Source of the DNA: Actinomycetota bacterium
GTDB taxonomy: Bacteria; Actinomycetota; AC-67
Length of the DNA stretch: 64,000 bases
Direction of reading: 5' to 3'
Assembly (NCBI GenBank): GCA_041658565.1
Contig: JBAZZY010000010.1
Span: forward strand, 1 to 64,000
Shown here: piece by piece, positions 51,583-60,371 of the stretch
How positions within the stretch are numbered: the first letter of the stretch is position 1
Layout: every line of letters starts with the position of its first letter
Notes under the pieces: model-generated
The model's database searches: none
What the model saw: only the letters and a program-made list of their open reading frames with translations
What the model was told of the DNA's origin: nothing
Position numbers and translations under genes: made by a program

Positions 51583-53259
51583 CTACCCCCAGCCGTCTGC
51601 ATCCCAGCGACGGGCGTCCCAGCGGCGTGCGTCCCACTGGCCGGCATCCCAACGCCTGGCGTCCCAGCGGCGTGCATCCCAGCGGCGTGCGTCCCAACGG
51701 CGCGCGTCCCAACGGCGCGCGTCCCAGCGGCGTGCGTCCCAACGCCTGGCCGCCCACTGCCTGGCCGCCCACTGGCGCGCGGCCCACTGCCTGGCCGCCC
51801 ACTGGCGCGCGGCCCACTGCCTGGCCGCCCACTGGCGCGCGTCCCAATCGTTCAAGTCCCAACGACGGGCGTCCCAGCGACGCGCTGCCCACTCCTGCGC
51901 CCCGTCGGCTCGGCTTCGGACCCACTCCGCATCGAGCCCGCGCGGCATCCACGGCTTGTCGAGTTCGCCGAGATCGGGAACCGGCGGAAGCTCCGGCATT
52001 TCTCCATCGAAGAGGACTGCTTCGTTCGCGTCGACCTCGCCGGCTCCGACCGAGTCGGGGTCGCCGTCGGACACGTCCGCTGCCGTCGCCTGCATTAACG
52101 CCTTGACTTCGTCCGGCGACAGTTCAGGCTTTGCTTGCAGGATGAGCGCAGCCGCACCGGCGGCAGCCGCCGAGGACATGCTCGTCCCCGAGCCCCTGAA
52201 GTATGCGTCGTCCACGCGTGCCGACGGGTACTCCTCGTCGATCGTCGAGCCCGGGGCGCGAAGTGAGACGAGGTGCTCGCCCGGCGCAGCGATGTCGGGC
52301 TTCTCGTCGCCCCATCGCGTCGGACCGCGGCCTGAGTATTCCGAAACCGTGTCGTCGCCCTGGGAACCGGTCGCGTGGTCGTCAACCGAACCGGCCGTCA
52401 ACAGCACCGGGTCTTCGCCCGGAGAAGCAATCGTCTTCGCGTCGGGACCCTCGTTGCCGGAGGGAACGACAACTACGATCCCGCGCGCCCACAACTCGCG
52501 CAACGCGTTGGTCAGCGGATCGAGTTCCGGCGGCAACGGCGACTCGGAGTGCAGCGCGAGCAACACGACGCCCACGTTGAACCGGTTGGCCGAGACGTCT
52601 ACGAGCTGGATCCCCGCCAGCACCTGTCCGAGACTCGTCATCCCCGAGCGATCCGCGACCTTGACCGACATCAAGTTCGCCTCGGGAGCAACCCCGACGT
52701 ACTTCCCGTCGGACGATGCCCCGTTCCCGGCGATGATGCCCGCCTGGAACGTGCCGTGTCCGTAGGTGTCTTCGAGACTCCGCTCTTTGGTGAAGTTGGC
52801 GCGCGCAACCACGCGGCCACGAAGGTCGGGGACGTCGGCGATGCCTGTATCGATCAGCGCCACCGTGACACCGCGGCCGGTGATCTCCCGACTCCACAGT
52901 GCCGGCGCGCCGACGGCTTGCGGGTACGCCGAGACGAGTGCGTCGCCGTACGATGCGCTCTGCAAGTGCAGGGTTCGGTCGGGAACCACAATGGCGCGCG
53001 CGGACAGTTCGTCCATGCGAGATTCGGGCACGCGCGCAGAGACGCCGCCGATGATTGGCAGAACGTTGTCGATCTCGCCGCGGGCTCCGAGAGTCAGATC
53101 AACCGCGGACGTAGCGTCGCGGCTCATCACGATCACGGGGACGTAGCGGCCAAGAGCCTCCACAGCCGGCGCTCCGCCAAGAACCAGCAGCAACGCCACA
53201 ACCATCGTCGTCGCCAGACGGCGAACTCGATGCTGCTCCGCAAACACGAGCGTCGTCAT
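51583..53259 (-). CDS. Secreted subtilase with period-5 tryptophan tail (copy B)
   Basis: 558 residues from the ATG at 53259, overlapping the response-regulator stop by 4 bp. A signal peptide (TTMVVALLLVLGGAPAVEA) and a short I9-like pro-region precede Asp137 (VALIDTGIAD), His168 (TYGHGTFQAG), Asn in PSGNEGP and Ser360 (GTSMSSAAA). From residue 457 to 557 every fifth residue is Trp without exception, 21 in all. The units read WDARR, WAARQ and WDARQ, so the tail is rich in Trp, Arg and Ala. It is translationally coupled to a response regulator upstream and a kinase downstream, which is unusual for an exported protease. Confidence 0.92.
   Translation of the reverse strand: MTTLVFAEQHRVRRLATTMVVALLLVLGGAPAVEALGRYVPVIVMSRDATSAVDLTLGARGEIDNVLPIIGGVSARVPESRMDELSARAIVVPDRTLHLQSASYGDALVSAYPQAVGAPALWSREITGRGVTVALIDTGIADVPDLRGRVVARANFTKERSLEDTYGHGTFQAGIIAGNGASSDGKYVGVAPEANLMSVKVADRSGMTSLGQVLAGIQLVDVSANRFNVGVVLLALHSESPLPPELDPLTNALRELWARGIVVVVPSGNEGPDAKTIASPGEDPVLLTAGSVDDHATGSQGDDTVSEYSGRGPTRWGDEKPDIAAPGEHLVSLRAPGSTIDEEYPSARVDDAYFRGSGTSMSSAAAAGAAALILQAKPELSPDEVKALMQATAADVSDGDPDSVGAGEVDANEAVLFDGEMPELPPVPDLGELDKPWMPRGLDAEWVRSRADGAQEWAARRWDARRWDLNDWDARQWAARQWAARQWAARQWAARQWAARQWAARRWDARRWDARRWDARRWDARRWDARRWDARRWDAGQWDARRWDARRWDADGWG
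51586..51893 (-). repeat. 15-bp-period tandem repeat encoding the WDARR/WAARQ tail of subtilase B
   Basis: Twenty-one coding units of 15 bases, in two homogeneous blocks (WAARQ-type near 51750-51840 and WDARR-type near 51600-51750). Near-identical units show recent expansion by unequal crossing or slippage, always in multiples of the codon-preserving 15 bases. Confidence 0.9.
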
Positions 53260-53636
53260 GCCGCCACCCCCGACGTCAGATCGTGGACAACGTTGATCAG
53301 GTCTTCGGGCTCGAACGGCTTATTCATGTAGTAGTGACAGCCGGCGCTCCAGCCCTTCCATGTGGAGTCGGGATCGTCGAGCGCGGTCAGCATCACGACG
53401 GGGAGTTCTCGAGTGCTTTCCTGGGCGCGGATCTTCTCGAGTACAGCGAACCCGTCCATGCCCGGCATCATCACGTCGAGCACAACAAGGCTCGGAGTGC
53501 GAACACGGATGCGCTCGAGCGCGGTGGCACCATCGCCCACCGCCTCGACCTCATAACCTTCCATCTCCAGCGTGTGCTGGAGCAGTGTTCGGGTGGCGAG
53601 GTTGTCCTCCACGACCAAGATCCTCGGACTACTCAT
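53256..53636 (-). CDS. Receiver-only response regulator
   Basis: 126 residues from the ATG at 53636; the longer frame has no better ribosome site. It is a single receiver domain: acidic residues in RILVVEDN, phospho-acceptor Asp54 in VVLDVMMPGMDG, Thr in VMLTALDDP and Lys in YMNKPFEPEDL. There is no output domain, so it must act by protein contact or as a phosphate relay. It is the first gene of the operon with subtilase B and the membrane kinase, which is its obvious partner. Confidence 0.93.
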   Translation of the reverse strand: MSSPRILVVEDNLATRTLLQHTLEMEGYEVEAVGDGATALERIRVRTPSLVVLDVMMPGMDGFAVLEKIRAQESTRELPVVMLTALDDPDSTWKGWSAGCHYYMNKPFEPEDLINVVHDLTSGVAA

Positions 53637-53805
53637 CGTCGTCCCCTGTGTCCGCCAAGACCGGCAAAAGCTGCCTGTCACTGGTGTATATATCGGCGCT
53701 CTTCGCGAATCCCTCCAGACCAGGAGCGGTGCTAAATGAGCGACACGAAATGACTAGAAGAGCGGGGACTTCGGTCGGTTTCGGACGAAATCGCGGAAGC
53801 GAGGA

Positions 53806-54705
53806 CTACTCCGAGCGAAGCAGCGCAAGGTCCGCGAGGTCGTAGCGATCGAAGTCGTCGGGCGGCCCGCCGGAAAGAAGGGCACCGATCGATATGTCTT
53901 CTATCGCCCAGAACATCACCGACGTCTGATATCGCGAGTGGTATCGGTGGTCGGGATCCTCATGCGCGTACTTGCTGGTGTAGCCGAGGTTCACCAGCGC
54001 GAGCAAGTGCCCGACCTCGTGCGTGAGCACCGACCGCTCGATCGCCCCCGGCTGCACGAGTGAGGTGGAGGCCGAAGAAATCTGGTCGGCGAAGATCGCC
54101 GCTCCCGAGGCTTCGTACGCCACTCCGAGAGTCGAGTCATCCCCCTGCAAGGTTCCGTTCAAGTACACGATCCACATCGTTGCCGTCTGCGCCGACGAGT
54201 GGATCGTTCGGTACCGGCGCTCGAGGCGCCCGATCTCTTCAATGGAGTATGCATCCGACGTCGGCGAGAACTCCGGGCCGACGCGAAGCGTGATTCCACC
54301 CGGCTTGTCGGCCTCCCGGCGCAAGATCGAAAGGACGTGATCCAACGCGGCCTGCGAAGGGCGGCTGCCGCTGGTGTAGGCGACCTGGATCTCCAATGCG
54401 CGCGCCGGCGACGCGCGCAGGTACGACCGCGCCATCTCACCCACCCCGCCGGAGTCCTGGTAGACGCGGCTGGAAGGCGTCGAAGACGCCACTCCGGTGC
54501 CAGTGCCGCGCGCCGCAGTGGGAGACGGACCGACGCGCGCCGGCGATGCCGCGGACGACCCGCCGGAGCGACGGGGTGACGGAACACCCGAACCGTAACC
54601 AGCCGACGGCCCGGTCGGAGCCGCGCACGCCGTCAGAACCAACGCCGCTACGGCCGCAAGGCCGAGTGTCCGAAAGACCCGGGCGCGCGCCCCGATGACG
54701 CTCAT
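53806..54705 (-). CDS. Putative zinc-metallopeptidase lipoprotein
   Basis: 299 residues; ATG overlaps the guaB3 stop by 4 bp. A lipoprotein signal (LGLAAVAALVLTACAAP) is followed by a Ser/Thr/Pro/Gly-rich linker of about 50 residues. A domain follows with HEVGHLLALVNLG near residue 227, an HExxH site extended as in metzincin- or matrixin-like peptidases, and YAHEDPDH just after. It is probably tethered outside the membrane. Coupling to a nucleotide-metabolism gene looks incidental. Confidence 0.72.
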   Translation of the reverse strand: MSVIGARARVFRTLGLAAVAALVLTACAAPTGPSAGYGSGVPSPRRSGGSSAASPARVGPSPTAARGTGTGVASSTPSSRVYQDSGGVGEMARSYLRASPARALEIQVAYTSGSRPSQAALDHVLSILRREADKPGGITLRVGPEFSPTSDAYSIEEIGRLERRYRTIHSSAQTATMWIVYLNGTLQGDDSTLGVAYEASGAAIFADQISSASTSLVQPGAIERSVLTHEVGHLLALVNLGYTSKYAHEDPDHRYHSRYQTSVMFWAIEDISIGALLSGGPPDDFDRYDLADLALLRSE

Positions 54706-55862
54706 CCCATTCCGACGCCCTGGGCCCGCTGGTAGGTCTTGCCCTCAGACATGAACGACGCGCTCACAGCAACCTCCACCCGCTGAAAATCGCGGATGTT
54801 CTGGTAGCCGCAGTCGGCCATGCTCGTCTGCAAGGCGCCGAACAGGTTCATGGTCCCGTCGTTGACGGGAGCGGGTCCAAGCAGGATCTCACGAAGCGTT
54901 CCGGCAATACGCGTCTTGACGCGGGTGCCGCGAGGAAGTTCGGGGTGGAACGTGGCCATGCCCCAGTGGTAGCCGCGGCCGGGAGCCTCCGAGGCGCGCG
55001 TCAACGGCGAGCCGATCATCACAGCGTCGGCTCCGCATGCGATCGCCTTCGAGATGTCGCCGCCGGTGCGCATTCCCCCGTCGGCGATGACGTGCACGTA
55101 CCGACCGGTTTCCTGCAGATGGCGCGTGCGCGCGCCCGCAGCATCGGCGATCGCCGTCGCCTGCGGAACGCCGATCCCAAGAACGCCGCGAGTCGTGCAC
55201 GCGGCGCCGGGACCGACGCCTACCAAGACGCCGACGGCGCCGGTGCGCATCAAGTGCAGCGCGGTCTCGTAAGACGCGCAGCCTCCGACGATGACCGGCA
55301 GTTCGTACGACGCGATGAACTCCTTCAAGTTCAACGGCTCCGTACGCGTCGAGACGTGCTCGGCCGACACCACCGTTCCCTGGATCACCAGGATGTCCAA
55401 CTCGGCGTCCAGGGCGATCTTGTGGAACCGCTCGACGCGCTGGGGCGTAAGCGACGCCGCAGCGACGACCCCGGCATCCTTGATCTGGCGAATACGCTTG
55501 TGGATCAACTCATCCTTGATCGGTGCGGCGTATATCTCTTGCATGCGGTGAGTCGCCTCGGCATCCGGGAGGGTCGCGATCTCCTCGTAGATCGGATCCG
55601 GGTCCTCGTACCGAGACCACAGGCCCTCGAGGTTGAGCACCGCAAGACCACCGAGCTGGCCGATCTCGATCGCGGTCGCGGGAGACACGACCGCATCCAT
55701 TGCGGACGCAAGCAACGGAAGCGAGAACTTGAAGGCATCGATCTCCCAAGAGGGATCGACGTCGTCCCGGTCGCGCGTCCGCCGTGAGGGAACGATCGAG
55801 ATCTCGTCGAATCCGTACGCGCGCCGCGCCGTCTTGCCTATCCCAAGTTCAACTTCCGCCAT
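54702..55862 (-). CDS. guaB3: GuaB3-type IMP dehydrogenase/GMP reductase family protein
   Basis: About 386 residues from the ATG at 55862, with GGAGGA upstream. The family TIM barrel starts with GKTARRAYGFDEISIVPSRR. The catalytic loop is GPGAACTTRGVLGIGVPQA with the Cys, and the IADGGMRTGGDISKA phosphate-site loop and late YQNIRDFQRVEV are present. There is no CBS pair. In actinobacteria this paralogue accompanies the true GuaB. Some GuaB3 proteins act as GMP reductases, so the reaction is uncertain. It lies near guaA and behind groES. Confidence 0.9.
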   Translation of the reverse strand: MAEVELGIGKTARRAYGFDEISIVPSRRTRDRDDVDPSWEIDAFKFSLPLLASAMDAVVSPATAIEIGQLGGLAVLNLEGLWSRYEDPDPIYEEIATLPDAEATHRMQEIYAAPIKDELIHKRIRQIKDAGVVAAASLTPQRVERFHKIALDAELDILVIQGTVVSAEHVSTRTEPLNLKEFIASYELPVIVGGCASYETALHLMRTGAVGVLVGVGPGAACTTRGVLGIGVPQATAIADAAGARTRHLQETGRYVHVIADGGMRTGGDISKAIACGADAVMIGSPLTRASEAPGRGYHWGMATFHPELPRGTRVKTRIAGTLREILLGPAPVNDGTMNLFGALQTSMADCGYQNIRDFQRVEVAVSASFMSEGKTYQRAQGVGMG

Positions 55863-56006
55863 GCCGTCCTCCAAAGATCAAATGCGCGCCGCCGACGGTC
55901 CGCTCGCCGGTCCCCAAAGAGTAACGGAGAAGCCGCCACGGCGCAGGGACGCCCCAAAATGCGCGAAGAGCGGCACTCGGCCGCCCTCCGAACATGTATT
56001 CAGTTC

Positions 56007-56303
56007 TTACTTGCTGATCTTGGCGAGCACGTCGCGCGCACTCAGCACCAAGTACTCCTCGCCTTCGACCTTGACCTCGGTGCCGCCGTACTTGGAGTAA
56101 ATGACGCGGTCGCCGACCTTGACGTCCACGGGGACACGCGTGCCGTCCTCGAAGCGCCCGGGACCGACGGCCACGACTTCGCCCTCTTGCGGCTTCTCCT
56201 TCGCGGTGTCCGGGATGATGATCCCGCCGGCAGTCTTCTGGGTCCCCTCGTCGAGCGGCCGGACGACAATCCGGTCCTCAAGAGGCTCGAGGTTGAACGC
56301 CAT
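56007..56303 (-). CDS. groES: Co-chaperonin GroES
   Basis: 98 residues, with the family pattern complete: LEPLEDRIVVRPLDEGTQ, the mobile loop KTAGGIIIPDTAKEKPQEGE, and VGDRVIYSKYGGTEVKVEGE. It caps the GroEL chamber. It is preceded by a perfect CIRCE operator. No groEL gene follows; the next gene is guaB3, so groEL must lie elsewhere. Confidence 0.97.
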   Translation of the reverse strand: MAFNLEPLEDRIVVRPLDEGTQKTAGGIIIPDTAKEKPQEGEVVAVGPGRFEDGTRVPVDVKVGDRVIYSKYGGTEVKVEGEEYLVLSARDVLAKISK

Positions 56304-56351
56304 GTATATCCCTCCCTGGTCTATGCCTGTTTCAAAGCCTGATGGTGATGC

Positions 56352-56378
56352 TTAGCACTCACCCCAAGGGAGTGCTAA
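56352..56378. promoter_or_regulatory. CIRCE element (HrcA operator) of groES
   Basis: TTAGCACTC, nine bases, then GAGTGCTAA: an exact match to the CIRCE consensus, about 50 bp upstream of the groES start. It is strong evidence for HrcA repression and heat induction. Confidence 0.96.
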
Positions 56379-56485
56379 GCGGCAACTATAGAGTTCGGCG
56401 CGCAGGCCAGTCAACCCGCCGGACGCTCGCTCGCCTCTCGCTTCACCCCTTCCGGGCCCCTGCATGATTTGACGGCGCTAGTATG

Positions 56486-56504
56486 TTCGGGCAGCCTAAC
56501 ATTC
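56486..56504. promoter_or_regulatory. Possible IdeR/DtxR iron box upstream of the Fe(III) transporter
   Basis: TTCGGGCAGCCTAACATTC matches the 19-bp TTAGGTTAGCCTAACCTAA consensus at 13 positions, best in its AGCCTAAC core. It lies 35 bp before the binding-protein start, where an iron-dependent repressor would act. Confidence 0.45.
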
Positions 56505-56538
56505 ACTACAGGGTTCCCCTTACAGGAGAGGAAACAGA

Positions 56539-57570
56539 ATGGCGCGGCGGATCATCATCATCGGACTTGCGCTGCTGGCGCTCACCGCGGCTTCCTGCTC
56601 CACGCCGAATCGGGAGGCCAAGCCGGGCGGCAACAAGACGCCCTCCGGGGCGATCACGGTTTACTCGGGGCGCGAGAAGGACCTCGTCGCACCCCTGTAC
56701 GAGCGATTCACAGCGGCAACCGGCATCACGGTCAACGCCCGCTACGGGGACACCGCGGAACTCGCGGCACAGATCCTCGAAGAGGGTTCGGGCTCCCCCG
56801 CCGACGTGTTCTTCGCGCAAGACGCGGGGGGACTCGGCGCCGTATCGGCGCGAGGGCTCTTCGAGCCACTCGAGGAAGCGATCACAAACAAAGTCGAGTC
56901 TCGGTTCCGCGCGAGTGATCGATCTTGGGTGGGCGTCTCGGGGCGCGCGCGCGTCGCCGTCTACAACACCGAGACCTTGAAGAGGGAAGACCTGCCGACT
57001 TCAATCCTCGGCTTCACCGATCCGAAGTGGAAGGGCAAGATCGGTTGGGCACCGACGAACGGGTCGTTCCAAGCGTTCGTGACGGGCCTGCGAATCCTCA
57101 AGGGCGACGATGCTGCGCGCGCGTGGCTTCGCGGACTCAAGGCCAATGACGCACAGGTCTACCCGAAGAACACGCCGATCGTCGAAGCTGTGAATGCGGG
57201 CGAGATTCAGGTCGGATTCGTCAACCACTACTACGTGCTGGAGATGATGAAAGATAACCCCGCGATCAAAGCGGCGAACTACTTCTTCTCCGGCGGAGAT
57301 CCCGGATCGCTCGTCAACGTCGCCGGAGTCGGAATCGTGAAGACGTCGCACAACGAGGCTGCAGCGCGACGCTTCGTGGAATACCTGCTGGAAACGGAAG
57401 CCCAGGAGTTCTTCGCGACCGAGACCTTCGAGTACCCGCTGGTTGCCGGCATCAAGGCCGACCCGCGCCTTCCGGCCTTGACCGCCCTTGAGCCTCCGGC
57501 CATCGACCTCTCCCAATTGAAGTCGCTCGAGGCGACCTTGACCATGCTCAAAGACGAGAACATCCTGTAG
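56539..57570 (+). CDS. fbpA: Iron(III) ABC transporter substrate-binding lipoprotein
   Basis: 343 residues from the ATG at 56539 (GGAGAGG leader). Lipobox in LLALTAASC. FbpA-family features: ITVYSGREKDLVAPLYERF at the N-terminus of the mature protein, GSPADVFFAQDAGGLGAV, and the paired tyrosines in VNHYYVLEMM that bind ferric iron. It captures Fe3+ outside the membrane for the permease and ATPase that follow directly. A possible iron box lies upstream. Confidence 0.92.
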   Translation: MARRIIIIGLALLALTAASCSTPNREAKPGGNKTPSGAITVYSGREKDLVAPLYERFTAATGITVNARYGDTAELAAQILEEGSGSPADVFFAQDAGGLGAVSARGLFEPLEEAITNKVESRFRASDRSWVGVSGRARVAVYNTETLKREDLPTSILGFTDPKWKGKIGWAPTNGSFQAFVTGLRILKGDDAARAWLRGLKANDAQVYPKNTPIVEAVNAGEIQVGFVNHYYVLEMMKDNPAIKAANYFFSGGDPGSLVNVAGVGIVKTSHNEAAARRFVEYLLETEAQEFFATETFEYPLVAGIKADPRLPALTALEPPAIDLSQLKSLEATLTMLKDENIL

Positions 57571-57573
57571 AGC

Positions 57574-59208
57574 ATGCGCCCCGTCGAAAGGGACCCGGTT
57601 CTCGACACCCTCGAGCCGAGTCCCTCTCGCCCCCGGCGCCGCTCCGCGCCACGCTCGCTCATCGCCGGGGCCACCGTTGTCGGCGCACTCACAGTGCTGC
57701 CGGCCCTGTACCTCGTCGTGAGATCGTGGGAGGGCGGGCCGGACACGATTCTCGACACGATCCTGGACGCGCGCACAGCCGGCTTGCTCGTGCGGACGAT
57801 TGGACTCGCGCTTGCGGTTACGGCCACGGCGGTCGCGATGTCGCTGCCGCTCGCATGGCTGACCGAGCGAACCGATTTGCCCGGGCGGAGGGCGTGGACG
57901 GTGCTGCTGGCGCTGCCTCTAGTCATCCCTACGTACGTCGGCGGCTACGTGTTCGTCGCGGCACTGGGGCCGCGCGGTCTCCTGCAGCAACTGCTCGAGC
58001 CGATCGGCGTGATGCGACTGCCGTCGATCTACGGGTTCGGCGGTGCGTGGCTCGTGCTTACATTGTTCACCTTCCCCTACGTGTACCTCACCGCGCGCGC
58101 CGCGCTGCGCGGTCTGGACCCCGCCCTCGAGGAAGCGAGCATGGCCCTTGGACGATCCCGTCGGGAAACGATGCGGTCGGTTGTGCTCCCGCAACTCCGT
58201 CCGTCCGTCGCCGCCGGATCGCTGCTTGTCTCGCTATACGTGCTGCACGATTTCGGAGCGGTTTCACTGTTGCGATTCGACTCGTTCACGCGCGCCATCT
58301 ACATGCAATACACAGGCTCGTTCGATCGTTCACGCGCCGCGATCCTCGGGCTGCTGCTTATCTGCGTCACGGGTGTTCTTCTTTCCGGCGAGCGCCGCGC
58401 GCGCACTCGTGCGGCCTACTACCGCGCGCAGGGATCGGCGCCGCGTATTCCGACCCGGTCGGCCCTCGGCCGCCGGCGTTGGCCTGCGTTCGCCGCATGC
58501 GCCCTGTTGGTCACCGTCGCCCTGGGAGTCCCCATCGCGGTAATCGCGTACTGGCTCGCGCGCGGCGTTCGTGCCGGCGAGACGACCGGAGTCGCGTTTG
58601 CCGCCGCGGGACGAAGCCTGCAGGCATCCGGACTCGCGGCAGGCGCAGCCGTCATCGCGGCGTGGCCGATCTCGGTCCTCACGGTGCGCTACCCGAGCCG
58701 CCTGACGCGCGCCCTCGAGCGCGCGTCCTTCATCGGCTACGCGCTCCCGGGCCTGGTCGTCGCCCTCGCACTCGTATTCGTCGGCGCCCGATACGTCCCA
58801 ACGCTCTACCAGACGCGCACGATGCTCGTTTTCGCCTACGTCGTGCTCTTCCTTCCCCAAGCGGCCGGCGCCCTTCGCGCCGGCCTGCTCCAACTCAACC
58901 CGCAGATCGAAGAGGCCGCGCACTCACTGGGAAGCGGTCGCATCGAAACCCTGCGCCGGGTCGTGCTCCCGCTCGTGCGGCCCGGAATGCTCACCGGAGC
59001 CGCGCTGGTATTCCTCACGACGATGAAGGAACTACCGGCCACGCTACTGCTCGCCCCGACAGGTTTCGCAACGTTGTCGACCGAAGTATGGAGCGCCACG
59101 AACTCGGCTTCCTTCGCGCGCGCCGCGATGCCGGCGCTGCTGTTGATCGTGCTGGCCGCCGGCCCGCTCGCCGTCATGCTGCTCCGGGGACGGGTGAGCG
59201 AACGATGA
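57574..59208 (+). CDS. fbpB: Iron(III) ABC transporter permease (two-domain)
   Basis: 544 residues, start 3 bp after the binding-protein stop. About twelve membrane segments in two homologous halves, each with an EAA coupling loop: EEASMALGRSRRETMRSVVL in the first and EEAAHSLGSGRIETLRRVVL in the second. This internal duplication is normal for FbpB/SfuB. It overlaps the ATPase gene by 4 bp. Confidence 0.93.
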   Translation: MRPVERDPVLDTLEPSPSRPRRRSAPRSLIAGATVVGALTVLPALYLVVRSWEGGPDTILDTILDARTAGLLVRTIGLALAVTATAVAMSLPLAWLTERTDLPGRRAWTVLLALPLVIPTYVGGYVFVAALGPRGLLQQLLEPIGVMRLPSIYGFGGAWLVLTLFTFPYVYLTARAALRGLDPALEEASMALGRSRRETMRSVVLPQLRPSVAAGSLLVSLYVLHDFGAVSLLRFDSFTRAIYMQYTGSFDRSRAAILGLLLICVTGVLLSGERRARTRAAYYRAQGSAPRIPTRSALGRRRWPAFAACALLVTVALGVPIAVIAYWLARGVRAGETTGVAFAAAGRSLQASGLAAGAAVIAAWPISVLTVRYPSRLTRALERASFIGYALPGLVVALALVFVGARYVPTLYQTRTMLVFAYVVLFLPQAAGALRAGLLQLNPQIEEAAHSLGSGRIETLRRVVLPLVRPGMLTGAALVFLTTMKELPATLLLAPTGFATLSTEVWSATNSASFARAAMPALLLIVLAAGPLAVMLLRGRVSER

Positions 59209-60353
59209 GCATCACACTTCCCGGACGCGAAACGCTCCGGACGTTCGATCCCGGTGCGGATAGGCTGAACGCAACAATGCAAACGGCCTTCGCAACTGAA
59301 GGACTCGTGAAGTTCTACGGTGACACGCCCGCGGTCGCCGGGGTGCACGTCGATGTTGCGCGCGCGGAGATCCTCGCCCTGCTGGGCCCCAGCGGCTGCG
59401 GCAAGACAACGTTCTTGCGCCTGATCGCCGGCTTCGAGCGTCCCGACGCCGGAGTCGTGCGCTTCGGTGACCAACAGATGGCCGGACCGCACCGATTCGT
59501 TCCGCCGGAGCGTCGGAGCGTCGGCTTCGTCTTCCAAGACTACGCTTTGTTCCCGCACATGAGAGTCGCCGATAACGTCGGCTACGGCGTCAGAGGAGAC
59601 CGCGCTCGACGCCGATCCCGAGTCACGCAGGCACTTGATCTTGTAGGTCTCGGCGACCTCGGCGATCGATACCCACACGAGTTGTCCGGCGGTCAGCAGC
59701 AGCGCGTCGCGCTGGCGCGCGCGCTGGCGCCGGAGCCGCAGATCGTGCTGCTCGACGAGCCGTTCTCGAACCTCGACGCGGACCTGCGGACGCGGGTGCG
59801 AACCGAGGTGCGCGACATCTTGCGCGCGGCGGGCGCCACAGCGATCTTCGTAACGCACGATCAAGAAGAAGCGCTGGAGATAGCCGATCGCGTGGCCGTG
59901 ATGCACGACGGACGCATCGAGCAGATCGGGCGGCCCGAGGAGATCTACCACACGCCGGCGACGCGCTTCGTCGCGGACTTCGTCGGCGAAGCCGAGTTCC
60001 TTCCTGCCGTCGTAAAGAACAACCTTCTCTCCACCGACCTCGGCTCGTTCGCGTTGCCGAACTCGGGCGTAACCCCCGGCCCCGGCGAACTGATGCTGCG
60101 GCCGGAGGACATCCACCTGTCGCTCGATCCATCCAGCGAAGCCGAAGTCGTTGCCGAGCGATTCCACGGCCCGTTCAACCGCACAGTCGTGCGGTTGCCG
60201 TCGGGCCGGATGCTCGTTTCCGCACACTCGTCGCAAGCGACGTTCCACCCCGGCGACCGAGTACGAGTCGAGTTCCGCCCGGATCACCTGGTCCTGTTCC
60301 GCGGCGAGACGCGCGCCGCGTGGATCCCCGCCGGTCCGCGCGCGGGGACGTAG
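59205..60353 (+). CDS. fbpC: Iron(III) ABC transporter ATPase
   Basis: About 382 residues from the ATG at 59205 overlapping the permease stop. Walker A GPSGCGKTTFLR, Q-loop FVFQDYALFPHM, signature LSGGQQQRVALARAL, Walker B IVLLDEPFSNLD, H-loop VTHDQEEALEIADR. The C-terminal TOBE-like domain (about residues 270-380) is typical of FbpC/PotA ATPases. It completes the fbpABC operon and converges on tsaD. Confidence 0.94.
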   Translation: MSITLPGRETLRTFDPGADRLNATMQTAFATEGLVKFYGDTPAVAGVHVDVARAEILALLGPSGCGKTTFLRLIAGFERPDAGVVRFGDQQMAGPHRFVPPERRSVGFVFQDYALFPHMRVADNVGYGVRGDRARRRSRVTQALDLVGLGDLGDRYPHELSGGQQQRVALARALAPEPQIVLLDEPFSNLDADLRTRVRTEVRDILRAAGATAIFVTHDQEEALEIADRVAVMHDGRIEQIGRPEEIYHTPATRFVADFVGEAEFLPAVVKNNLLSTDLGSFALPNSGVTPGPGELMLRPEDIHLSLDPSSEAEVVAERFHGPFNRTVVRLPSGRMLVSAHSSQATFHPGDRVRVEFRPDHLVLFRGETRAAWIPAGPRAGT

Positions 60354-60371
60354 TCCGCCCCGCCAACCACC

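Noticed and set aside
57726..59204. Giant ORF covering the fbpB region ahead of fbpC
   Set aside because: It is a shadow frame of the permease; the ATPase begins at 59205.
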